Shown: piece after piece, positions 1 to 7,259 of the stretch
Numbering within the stretch: position 1 is the stretch's first letter
Layout: every line of letters starts with the position of its first letter
Assembly: GCA_025529335.1 (NCBI GenBank)
Contig: JAMYHX010000834.1
Span: forward strand, 1 to 10,648
Reading direction: 5' to 3'
Source: Rhizopus sp. PT2906
Lineage: Eukaryota > Mucoromycota > Mucoromycetes > Mucorales > Rhizopodaceae
Length of the DNA stretch: 10,648 nt
Translations under genes and position numbers: made by a program
Notes under the pieces: model-generated
The model's input: the letters and a program-made list of their open reading frames with translations, nothing else
The model's database searches: none
Told to the model about the DNA's origin: nothing

Positions 1-430
1 TATTACGAAAATATTCTTGGCGACGACGAATTTACATTTCATGTAACATGAATTTTGTTCTCATCATGGGTGTATTTGTTTTCGATCACAGGCGAATTTA
101 CTTTCTGGAAAGAGTGTATAGCCATTAGCTGATAGAGTTTATTTTGTTTAAGGGTGATACATAGCCTCTCAAGGCCAAGAAAAAAGAAAAGACCACTCTG
201 AAAATAGGCCTTCGTGTCTTATACTCCTTGAATACAAAAAGAGCTGACTTAAGCGTTGGCGAGTTTGCCAAAAAGGCAACAACAAGCAAACTCTACCATG
301 ACAAGCTCAAATAAGTTCTCATTACCACGTACCATCTTAATAATCTTCTTCTCTCAAGTCTTCTCACATCAACAACACTTGTACCATTTGTACAAATAAT
401 GGGTTTTGAATACCAGCTATATGTATTGTG
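1..430 (+). pseudogene. Broken accessory gene relic (Mucorales-type family), cut by the inverted-repeat element
   Basis: A coherent reading can be built from three pieces. Exon 1-42 ends at a GTAACA donor, a small exon spans 92-115 (ANLLSGKS), and a third exon starts at 165 after an ACATAG acceptor. All junctions are in phase 0. The third exon reads through KIGLRVLYSLNTKRADLSV and SKLYHDKLK to an in-frame TAA at 312-314. The same frame then stays open and protein-like (VLITTYHLNNLL, VPFVQIMGFEYQLYVL) up to the left end of the inverted-repeat element at about 437. The in-frame stop, with sensible sequence on both sides, indicates decay. The order of pieces (G-E-F-A-K, then a D-K-L-K helix, then a V-Q-I-M-G-F strand) resembles the layout of the F-G-E-V-K pseudogene at 8592-9292, so it may be a distant relative. 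The function is unknown, the 5' end lies outside the window, and the exon junctions are inferred by eye. Confidence 0.5.
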
Positions 431-436
431 GTCAAC

Positions 437-798
437 ACTACATGCACCAGAAAATGCACAAGAGAATAGGCTAATACTACGGGCCCTTCCTTGGGGCGTT
501 ACCTATGTTGTCACTATACAACTTCACATTACTAATACCTCTGCCTAATCTAAGGCTTGTCCAGTTCACTCTGGTATAAAATACGATGTTATCATGATTA
601 CACGTGTTCTTGCATCTTTATTGATAGCATCTGACAACATAAATAAATAATAACATTTCTTTTTATTTCTTTCTTGTTCTTGAAAAGAAACAAACCAAGA
701 TGGTTGAAACGTTTTGTTGGGTGGCATCATAGGTAATGTGTAGAGGTAGCGCCCGTAGTATTGGCCTAATTTCTGGTGCATTTTCTGGTGCATGTAGT
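437..798. mobile_element. MITE-like element with ~78-bp terminal inverted repeats
   Basis: The left end (437-514) and the reverse complement of the right end (721-798) align without gaps over about 78 bases with roughly 14 mismatches. The outermost 23 bases are identical and begin ACTACATGCACCAG. The right arm carries a tandem 12-mer, ATGCACCAGAAA, which is partly degraded in the left arm. The 206-bp interior shows no transposase frame. I see no target-site duplication: the flanks GGTCAAC and TTTTCTC differ, so the exact ends are uncertain or the duplication has decayed. The size and structure fit a non-autonomous DNA transposon. It separates the relic at 1-430 from the coding fragment at 816. 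Confidence 0.75.
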
Positions 799-815
799 TT
801 TTCTCTTTCTATTAG

Positions 816-1165
816 CTCCTGACGATCTTATTTTATTCAAATTACCTTGCTTCCACAAACCTGGAGAAGACCGAGTCAGCAAGTTAATAGCCAGACACCA
901 GTCAACAGTAGATATGATAGCTGCTAGTTTATTGGGAGTAAATGAAGGGACTTATGCTAGTACAAATACAACTTTCACTGATAGTGCTGAATGCGACGTA
1001 CTTTATATCCCTCAGTCATCTGCCACACAGTCATTACCTCCGGTCATCATTGAATTTCAACACTCGGTCACCAAGAGATTTATGTGCCGTTCAATTCAAT
1101 ATTGTATTAATGTACATATAAAAGCATGCTTTAAAAAAAAACAAAAAACAAAATATAATCAATAG
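816..1165 (+). pseudogene. N-terminal fragment of a PD-(D/E)XK-like protein (D...E-F-Q type)
   Basis: The frame opens behind a pyrimidine-rich TTCTATTAG acceptor and reads KPGEDRVSKLIARHQ, SLLGVNEGTYASTNTTFTD, AECDVLYIPQ, then LPPVIIEFQHSV and RSIQYC. It aligns by eye with the copy at 2881-3890 (RPGTDLISKLVLTD, KKCDVLYAPS, FPPILVEVQNKV, RAIQYC). The signature Asp is codon 995-997, Glu is 1052-1054 and Gln is 1058-1060. This fits the D-x(n)-E-x-Q variant of the PD-(D/E)XK fold, the form seen in Rpn-type nucleases. After RSIQYC (about 1108) the homology stops and the frame runs into an A-rich tract and a stop at 1163-1165. No ATG precedes it: the open frame reaches back only into the inverted-repeat element through GTG codons. 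Both ends are therefore missing. The nuclease assignment is inferred from the motif. Confidence 0.6.
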
Positions 1166-1186
1166 ATAGAATATCCTTAGAATCTC

Positions 1187-2571
1187 ATGAAAAAAACGTT
1201 ATATTTCATAAAGTTATTCACATTTAAAAAATAGGTAGGTAAATTTCTAGTTTACACAGGGATGAAACTCGAGTAAAACGCGCAATTATTTGCAGTGTAA
1301 AAAGGTCTGATGATGACAACAGTGAAACCTCAAAGTACCAAGGAACAGAAGGAGGCTCCGATTCTACACCAAACTTAGTAAATCCATATGAAGAGGAGGA
1401 CAAAATTCCATCAGATTTGTCAATCGACCATCATCCCCATCGTACTTGCGAGTACAATTTTACATTTGCAAATTCAGATGAAGAGGAAGAAGAGGAAAAC
1501 GCAGACGAATTTGAAAATACCTCAGATGAGTCAGAATGGATGGTGGATAATACTTGTATCTCTGATTTATGCTCTGCTTTAAAGAATGTAATTTTGGAAT
1601 TGGCCAAACGCAGGGATCCAGCACAGTTGTCTGATATTCGCCTCCTCGTCCTGAATAATATTTACAAATTTGATAGAGACTTTGCATCCTCTGTTAGCAA
1701 GTATTTCTCATCTAAAGTCCATACTTTGCTCAAACCAATTTTATCATTTGATGTTTATCTTCCCGCAAAAGGACTGAATTGCTATGACTGGTGTATGAAG
1801 ATTGAGGTATCTCCTCCTGTTGACTGGATCTCCTCTATAACATTATGTATCGAATTACTCACTAAAGCTTGTGAGTCAAAGAATCTTTTGGATATACATA
1901 CCGTCCATGTTCTGGCACAAATCCTTCCAGTTCTGATCAACGGGCCACCTGATGATTCAAATGAAGACAGCTATGTTCATTATTACCTTTCGCCATTATT
2001 ATCTTCTGTCTTTGCTTCGGATCCTCTTCTAAAAATGAAATGGGCTAATGGTCAGCTAATTAAGAACAACCGCAATGAATCCAAGCCGGACTTCTTAGTA
2101 TTCAACCTCTCTGGCAGCTCCAGATATACTATTTTAGTTGCTGAATTTAAGCCCACAGAGCAAAACTCGTATATTGAATCAGATTTAGTAAAACTTGCAA
2201 AACAGATGAAGGAGACTTTGAACACTTTGGTTGTCAAAGGAGTTACAAAGCCTAAAGTTTGTGGTGTTCTCTGCGAAGGTGAAAATGTACAAACATATGT
2301 TATGGATCTCCCCGCTCCAAAACTTTACAGACTAACGAATGCATCCAAAATTAAATTATTCAAGAACCTGGATCAAATTTCGCTTCTACCAAACGTGATT
2401 ACACACTTGTTATGTTTGAAGGGGGTTGCCGTAGAAACTGCCACCAAGATTGAAACTGCTGCGCTCTATAGCTTCAGCAGTTTAAAACGCCAAGTTTCAA
2501 ATCCACCAGTAAATTGGTTATCAAATGATAATGTTGTCCTCTCTCGTATCTCTAAAAAACAAAAGAAATAA
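1187..2571 (+). CDS. Putative PD-(D/E)XK-like nuclease-fold protein (K-P-D...A-E-F-K type)
   Basis: The main exon is open from an ACACAG acceptor (exon starts at 1260, first full codon 1261) to TAA 2569-2571, giving about 436 residues. It reads TRVKRAIICSVKRSDDDN, then a low-complexity acidic run (about residues 74-96), a helical region, and NEDSYVHYYLSPLLSSVF. Next comes SKPDFLVFNLSG (Asp at 2089-2091) and ILVAEFKPTEQ (Glu 2143-2145, Lys 2149-2151), then DLVKLAKQMK, a second strand (CGVLCEGENV) and a basic tail. The Asp, the E-x-K pair 18 residues later, an upstream N-E-D helix and a following K/Q-rich helix match the PD-(D/E)XK restriction-like core. A start is not obvious. One possible mini-exon is ATG at 1187 spliced at 1197 (GTTATA donor, 62-nt intron), which joins in phase. 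I associate very similar proteins, from memory, with multicopy Mucorales families of unknown function. No frameshift is visible in the exon. Confidence 0.7.
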
Positions 2572-2572
2572 A
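2567..2572 (+). terminator. AATAAA polyadenylation hexamer fused to the stop codon
   Basis: AATAAA contains the TAA stop (2569-2571) of the K-P-D...E-F-K gene. The sequence beyond is AT-rich. The hexamer is seen directly; its use as a poly(A) signal is inferred. Confidence 0.45.
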
Positions 2573-2596
2573 TCATTCTTATTATACCATTGATGA

Positions 2597-2803
2597 ACAA
2601 AACAATACTGGTATTATATTAGTTATTCATTGGAAGTCATACTTATCCCAATCATTGTTGCCTCCGTTCCAGGTTCCGATGAGGTGGTAAAGGCTCTTTC
2701 GTGCCACACTTTATTTCAAATTGTACGATACGATACGCTTTTTCTTCATTTTACTTTTCAAAAAAAAAAAACTGATTATTTCAACACTGGTAAAAATAAG
2801 AAA
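2597..2803 (+). other. Possible leading exon of the following paralogue
   Basis: An open frame reads IVASVPGSDEVVKALSC and HTLFQIVRYDT, which looks like protein rather than chance. It is followed by an 11-A run and then a strong GTATGT donor at 2804. With the CTGAC branch-like site near 2853 and the CACAG acceptor at 2880 this makes a convincing 77-nt intron. However, this frame meets the next exon out of phase and meets TGA, and it contains no ATG. Either the A-run has slipped, or the exon belongs to a decayed gene. Confidence 0.3.
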
Positions 2804-2880
2804 GTATGTTATAAAAACAAACACTCTCTTACATGAAATTGTTTAGACACAACTGACAGCATCCTCCCCTATAATCACAG

Positions 2881-3890
2881 GCCAGGAACTGACTTAATTA
2901 GTAAACTGGTACTAACTGACACACAAGTAATAATCGCGCTATCAAAAGCTCTCGTGCCAGAAGCGGCAGAAGACAGCTACGTTTCGGTGCCTACAGAATT
3001 CATAACCGGAAAAAAATGCGATGTTCTTTATGCTCCTTCTAATCCCTTAAGTTCGTTTCCTCCAATATTGGTGGAGGTGCAAAATAAAGTCGATGAAAAG
3101 TTTTTGACACGCGCCATTCAGTACTGTACCCTCACATTTGAGCGCTACAACAGACTCCCTATAATTGTAATATTTGGCACTGCAAATGCTACGGTGTTTT
3201 TAATAAGCAAGTCTGAAGATAGTGACTTCCCCTTTGCCAGACAGATACAAAGCATTGGATGGGCTGAGCGTTGTTTGCTGCTGACTTCCTCGACATTACA
3301 GGCAAATCAACAAGAAGAAACATTGCATCCTTAGCAAGCGGTTGGTCATTTTCTCTGCTCTCAATCTCTATTAATACTTTGGATTATGGAAAGAATGACT
3401 CTTTGATAAAATTACTTTATACAATTGCTCAGGGAAATCTTGATCAGATAATGGGAGAAGAAACCGAAAAACTGGAGGCCGTAAAAAACATTTGTGATAT
3501 CAGTGAAATCCAGTTACAAAAAGTAAAAAAATGTCTGGAACAAGGAGACAAAGTTTCAAACAAAAAAGCATTGAGCTATGTGGACGACACTTTGTCGTTT
3601 TTACAGCGACAGAGAAGGAAATACTGTAACGCCATTGAAACAACTCCAGTTGAAGAAACCCCTCCTTCAGTTTATCTGAACAAAAAAGGCCCGCAAGCGC
3701 TCTAGAGCCTGACAACAAAGAGCTTAATACAGAGCTATACGAATTTGTTCAACGTTTCAAAAGTGGAAAAACAGATAGGACCAATTGGAAGAAATGCTTT
3801 GAACAAGGCCATCTTGAAAACATAAGCTCAATCAAGCAATTCAACAACAGTGAGAGTTTACGCTACCATTATAATAGAAAATTCAAATAA
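2881..3890 (+). pseudogene. PD-(D/E)XK-like paralogue (D...E-V-Q type), frameshifted
   Basis: The exon starts after an ATAATCACAG acceptor and reads RPGTDLISKLVLTD, EDSYVSVPTEF, KKCDVLYAPS (Asp 3020-3022), PPILVEVQNKV (Glu 3074-3076, Gln 3080-3082), FLTRAIQYC, GWAERCLLLTSS and EETLHP, then hits TAG at 3332-3334. Family-like sequence continues at once in the next frame (LASGWSFSLLS, DSLIKLLYTIAQG, then a helical stretch VKNICDISEIQLQKVKKC). A second frame change between about 3650 and 3700 leads to ALEPDNKELNTELYEFV, TNWKKCFEQGH and a basic end NRKFK before TAA 3888-3890. The first break is explained by one missing T near 3330. The rest is well preserved, so decay is recent, or these are assembly errors. 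The likely activity is a DNA-cleaving or nuclease-fold role, inferred only from the D...E-x-Q signature. The exon before 2881 is uncertain. Confidence 0.65.
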
Positions 3891-3891
3891 A
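3886..3891 (+). terminator. AATAAA hexamer fused to the stop codon
   Basis: AATAAA includes the TAA at 3888-3890 of the plus-strand paralogue. It lies only 9 bp from the stop of the convergent minus-strand copy. Confidence 0.4.
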
Positions 3892-3895
3892 CTGT

Positions 3896-3901
3896 TTTAT
3901 T
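3896..3901 (-). terminator. AATAAA hexamer overlapping the stop codon of the convergent copy
   Basis: On the minus strand the stop TAA (3902-3900) is followed directly by TAAAAC, so that AATAAA spans 3901-3896. Two facing poly(A)-type signals therefore lie within 16 bp. Confidence 0.4.
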
Positions 3902-4507
3902 ATAAGCTATCGTTACATAAGATAACTTTCTCATTACTCGTAATAGTAATTATAATATCCAATAATGGATGGTGTCTTACTTCACTCTTGTTGAGCTTAA
4001 TATCCTTTGATGACATTAATATACACTGCTTTGCCCAAAATGCACACGTTATTTCTCTAAGAAGTGGGAGATCGTGGTGCTGCGAGCTTTGTTCAATAAT
4101 TTTTTCATCAAGTTGCTGGACAACGATGATCACACAAATAGGAAGAGTGTTATATTGTTCAAAAATGTTGGTGCATTGTTGAATGGTTTGATTAAATTTC
4201 TTTTCTTCAAAGGTCTCAATAGTATTTATGACTATAGGAGGCAAATCAGTTTCAAGACTATAAAGAGTATACAGGACAGCACCAAAATTCTGATGCATAA
4301 ATCCTAGAGGTTCAACAACATATGAATCTTTTTCTGCTTTAACGACTGTTGTAGTTATGACGTTAACGATTCGTACATCAGTTAAAACGGCCTTGCTGAT
4401 CAAATCAATTCTAGGACAGTATTCAGTTGGGACAATAAAATTACAAAACTTTTGGCCATTTTCGTCTACTCAATGATTTGTGCTTCTGTAAGACTATAAT
4501 CTGACAT
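3900..4507 (-). pseudogene. Third paralogue of the D...E-x-Q family with signature residues lost
   Basis: The start at 4507 reads MSDYSLTEAQIIE and then TAG (4468-4466) at codon 14. The same frame goes on with TKMAKSFVILLSQ before a frame change, and the long open frame resumes as DLISKAVLTDVRIV. It continues through EKDSYVVEPLGF, GAVLYTLYS, LPPIVINTIETFEEKKF, TIQQC, FEQYNTLPICVII and FWAKQCILMSS, and stops after NDSL. Aligned with the plus-strand paralogue, C-D-V-L-Y has become G-A-V-L-Y (Asp to Ala, codon 4280-4278). V-E-V-Q-N has become I-N-T-I-E (Glu to Asn, codon 4226-4224, and Gln to Ile). The C-terminal half is missing: the frame ends at the residue matching N-D-S-L near 3400 of the other copy. 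A premature stop, a frameshift, truncation and lost key residues make this a clear pseudogene. It gives the best view of the family's N-terminus. Confidence 0.65.
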
Positions 4508-4542
4508 TTGTGTACCACGATGCGCGGCTTAGAAAGATATAA

Positions 4543-5054
4543 AGAGTATAGATTAATGGGACGCTAATTACCTGGATCTAACAGGGAGCCTTATATATTG
4601 GTACGACTTGGGTGATGCGCCAAGGCTGAGGGACATAGGATCAGACCCAACACATTCGAAACAGAAGGAGAAGGATCGGTTTCAGTAAGTGCTGGATAGG
4701 TTTTAGCGTTTCAATACGTAAATGATCTACAGCTGGAACCTTTTTAACAGGTAGAGAATGAATAGCAGAAGCTATGTCGTCGGTTGTGATCGGACAGTCT
4801 GCTGTAAACGGTAAAGCGGGTGTAACGATATCAGCAAATTGATCTTCAGTATGTTGATCATTTGAAAACACTGCTTACAAGTGGGTTGTCATCGCTTCAG
4901 CAGCGTGTTGTGGGCCTTCTGAAGTTGAGAACATGGGCTTCAGCGTTCGATTCTTGCGGATACGGCTGATTTTCGAGATTGCTTTTGTGTATTCACCGAA
5001 TGCAAGTCGGCCACAGAATTCATTCCATGTTACTCGACAACTCTGAGTTATCAA
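4543..5054 (-). pseudogene. Non-LTR (LINE-type) retrotransposon reverse transcriptase fragment
   Basis: The minus strand reads VTWNEFCGRLAFGEYTKA, SRIRKNRTLKPMF and EGPQHAAEAMTTHL, then TAA (4877-4875). It resumes in frame with AVFSNDQHTEDQFADI, ITTDDIASAIHSLP, VKKVPAVDHLRIETLKPI and LLLLFRMCWV, then TGA (4643-4641), then PQPWRITQVVPIYK. After a shift near 4589 it ends with LLDPGN, TAG (4566-4564) and RPINL. The I-x-x-A-I-x-x-L-P-x-x-K-x-P-x-x-D-H block, the F-x-x-C-W strand, the V-V-P-I-Y-K strand and the N-Y-R-P-I block are the fingers region of LINE reverse transcriptases. The catalytic A/F-x-D-D palm motifs, endonuclease and RNase H are absent. With three stops and a frameshift it cannot be active. 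It is truncated on both sides. Confidence 0.8.
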
Positions 5055-5448
5055 TCAACGTACAGTTGTTCATGCTTCTTAGTGTAATAACTAATAGTGG
5101 GCTCTGTTCTTTTCTTACAGCCACACTTTTAAATAGTCACTTTCTTTTTTTTATCTTGGCTTACATCAGTGGCTGAAATTAAATATTCTGTCAAATAGTC
5201 ATGGCAACTACATCATTTCAAGCCAAGTAATTCTTATGCATGTTTGCTAAGGATACATGGTTTTTACTGCAGTCATTTTTAAGAAAAGAATATGCAATGC
5301 ATACCGATGCATTAAAACCAGTTTGAGATACTTTATGCAATGAATAACAGGGAAACAAGATATGACAGGTACACTGCTGCAGAATTATAAGGGACACAAA
5401 AGATGATCATTTTATAATAACAAAATGGTAAAAACTCAATAAATAACA
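5055..5448. other. Non-coding stretch, nothing recognised
   Basis: AT-rich DNA between the LINE fragment and the 3' end of the UPF0658 gene. Only short chance frames are present. ATGCAT/ATGCAA-type hexamers recur between about 5235 and 5345, without a regular period. I see no RNA gene or conserved domain. Confidence 0.5.
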
Positions 5449-5454
5449 TTTATT
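5449..5454 (-). terminator. AATAAA poly(A)-type signal of the UPF0658 gene
   Basis: On the minus strand GAAATAAATG follows the TAG stop (5468-5466) by about a dozen bases. An AATAAA hexamer in this place fits a short fungal 3' UTR. Confidence 0.45.
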
Positions 5455-5465
5455 TCATCCTTTAT

Positions 5466-7031
5466 CTAGTCAAGCGACAGCGTACGGCCACCATTCTCTT
5501 CCGTAGACGAATGAAGGGGATCTAGGCCTCTAAGCACTAACAAGACATGAGCTTACTTATTTTTTCAATAACCTAAAACACTTACAGTGTCCTTTGAGGC
5601 CTTTATCAAAATTGTGCCAACAGATTGCAGCGTTAAGGCTGGTGAGGATAAGCAAAAATAAAGTCACACCAGCTAGGGTGCCAAATGAAAAGATGAATAT
5701 TGAATGTTGTATGTTATGTGTACACTTTACCGAAAAAGGTGAGCACTTCATTGACATATCGATACTTTTGCGCCTGAGAAGGGTCATAGATACGACAAAT
5801 CTTGAATATGAAGTAAGCAACACCAGCGGCCAGTCCGATAAAGAATAGAGTCATCAGTTGCCTTGACTCATGACGGACCTATGAAAAAGGTTGACAAGAC
5901 GATCAACAAAACAAGATATCAAAGACTTACGGCATACACAGCTAATACGAGAGCTAGACAGGTCCCTGGTAAGGCAACAATGGTCAATGGGTATTCGGCA
6001 TCACCTCGCTGAAGGACAAGGACAAGGAATTGAATAGAGAAGCCCAAGAAAAAGAAGATGTCAAGCTTTAGAATGGTCAAGAAGATCTGGTACCATCGAT
6101 ACATGTCTAATATAAAAATGCTAAGCCCGTTTCTATTGTTTCCTTTTTCTTGTGTCAATACTTACTCCTAATATCCGGATCTGCACCGATTTTCTTGTAT
6201 ATTCTCCATCTATCATCATTGTTATTATTTTTATCCCCTTAAACAAAGACAAAACTCACCCAAACTCGAGATACAGACGAGCACCGAGATAAAAATAGGC
6301 GAGTTGACAGACGCCAATGACAACAGGTGCAGCAAAGATGATCTTTTGTAGATTGGTGACTTTTTCTAATTGAGTAGGAAAGACGTATTTGAGGGCTTCT
6401 GCTATTTGCTTAAATTGAAATACGGCATAAGCAAAACAGCAAAGGTTAAATAAAATAAAGGCAATGATTTGGATCATGTTTTTGTTGCGGACCTAAAGAA
6501 TAGATTAAAAAAGGAGACACTCTAAATAATGTGCCTTACTGCATCCCAAGCTAAGCCAACTTGAAAGACAAGTGAAAAGATGAATATGCTTAGATAAACG
6601 GGTATTCCTTTTTGTAAGCCCACATCACTCGATTGTTCTGCAAGACTATATAGATCTATAAGTGAGCTATGTCTATCTACTGCTGCATATATATAACCTT
6701 TGATTGAATCGAGACAACAAGACTGATTCAAGTACAATAACGATCGTTGCCTCTAGAATGGTGAGCAAGACGAGATATATTGAATTTTTGTTTGCTAAAA
6801 GTGAACATGTCTGAAGATAGAGTGTTAAAAGGACATTCAAATTGGTTTTTTTGTTATTGCAGTACTATCTATTTCATATACATTAAAGGTCGCATCCGGT
6901 GTTGATTCTTTATTATTTGGATGTTCATTTTCTCCCTCTTCGTCACTTAGAAAGCTATGTGAAGAGTTAAAATAGTTTGGCATAAAGGGCAATAAAGAAA
7001 AAGAAAGAAAGAAAAAATAAAGAGACCCCAT
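5466..7031 (-). CDS. UPF0658-family Golgi membrane protein, nine exons
   Basis: Exons (minus strand): 7031-6882, 6810-6681, 6637-6540, 6492-6260, 6209-6166, 6106-5931, 5878-5731, 5672-5586 and 5536-5466. Introns are 71, 43, 47, 50, 59, 52, 58 and 49 nt, all GT-AG, and the 1137 nt join without a stop to give 378 residues. About eight membrane helices are visible: YLVLLTILEATIVIVLES, VYLSIFIFSLVFQVGLAW, IIAFILFNLCCFAYAVF, IIFAAPVVIGVCQLAYFYL, LDIFFFLGFSIQFLVLVL, LTIVALPGTCLALVLAVY, LMTLFFIGLAAGVAYFIF and VTLFLLILTSLNAAICW. Family hallmarks are FGWRIYKKIGADPDIRNMY, A-V-R-H-E, F-K-I-C-R-I-Y, N-F-D-K-G-L-K-G-H and the end RTLSLD. Related fission yeast proteins are annotated as Golgi membrane proteins of unknown function. 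Exons 4-9 are secure. Exon 1 (hydrophobic start MGSLYFFFL, then a polar acidic loop) and the 43-nt intron 2 are less certain. Confidence 0.85.
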
Positions 7032-7106
7032 TTTTTCGTTATTTAAAACCGCTCATTTGTTACACCTCAAGTTCTTTGTATAATATAAAAAGAGGAGACA
7101 TCTAAT
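7032..7106 (-). promoter_or_regulatory. Probable promoter and 5' leader of the UPF0658 gene
   Basis: Reading the minus strand, CTTTTTATATTATAC (about 7093-7079) is a TATA-like stretch about 50 bp upstream of the ATG. The ATG sits in AAAAAATGGGG, a good fungal start context. No other regulatory motif is recognised. Confidence 0.4.
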
Positions 7107-7259
7107 TCTCTCCCTTCATTATTCTTACTACTAAAAGGGCGATTGTTTTCCTTATACGTTTTCCTTTTTATGAATTTAAAGATTAAGCTTTGCTTTAACG
7201 TACCTTTATTGATGGTAAGACGGTAATTGTTTAACAAAAAAAGGAAATGAAGGGAGAGA
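7107..7259. repeat. 14-bp perfect inverted repeat upstream of the UPF0658 gene
   Basis: TCTCTCCCTTCATT at 7107-7120 is repeated as its exact reverse complement at 7246-7259, with a 125-bp AT-rich spacer. Similarity fades inside the arms. It could be paired regulator sites or the remains of a small inverted-repeat element. No duplication of flanking bases is seen. Confidence 0.45.

Noticed and set aside
566..793. Minus-strand frame containing F-Q-P-S-W-F, faintly like a hAT transposase N-terminal region
   Set aside because: It starts within the inverted repeat, lacks further hAT motifs, and the match is only a few residues.
437..798. Target-site duplication around the inverted-repeat element
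   Set aside because: The flanking bases on the two sides do not match at any tested length from 2 to about 10.
776..2571. A single fused gene joining the E-F-Q fragment to the E-F-K gene
   Set aside because: The two frames lie in different phases, stops intervene, and none of the GT donors after R-S-I-Q-Y-C joins exon 1260 in phase.
2756..2771. Poly(A) run as a retroposed tail
   Set aside because: No duplication flanks it and it lies within a possible exon upstream of a good intron; simple A-runs are common here.
3850..4307. Plus-strand frames over the third paralogue
   Set aside because: They are antisense shadows of the minus-strand paralogue, without protein-like composition of their own.
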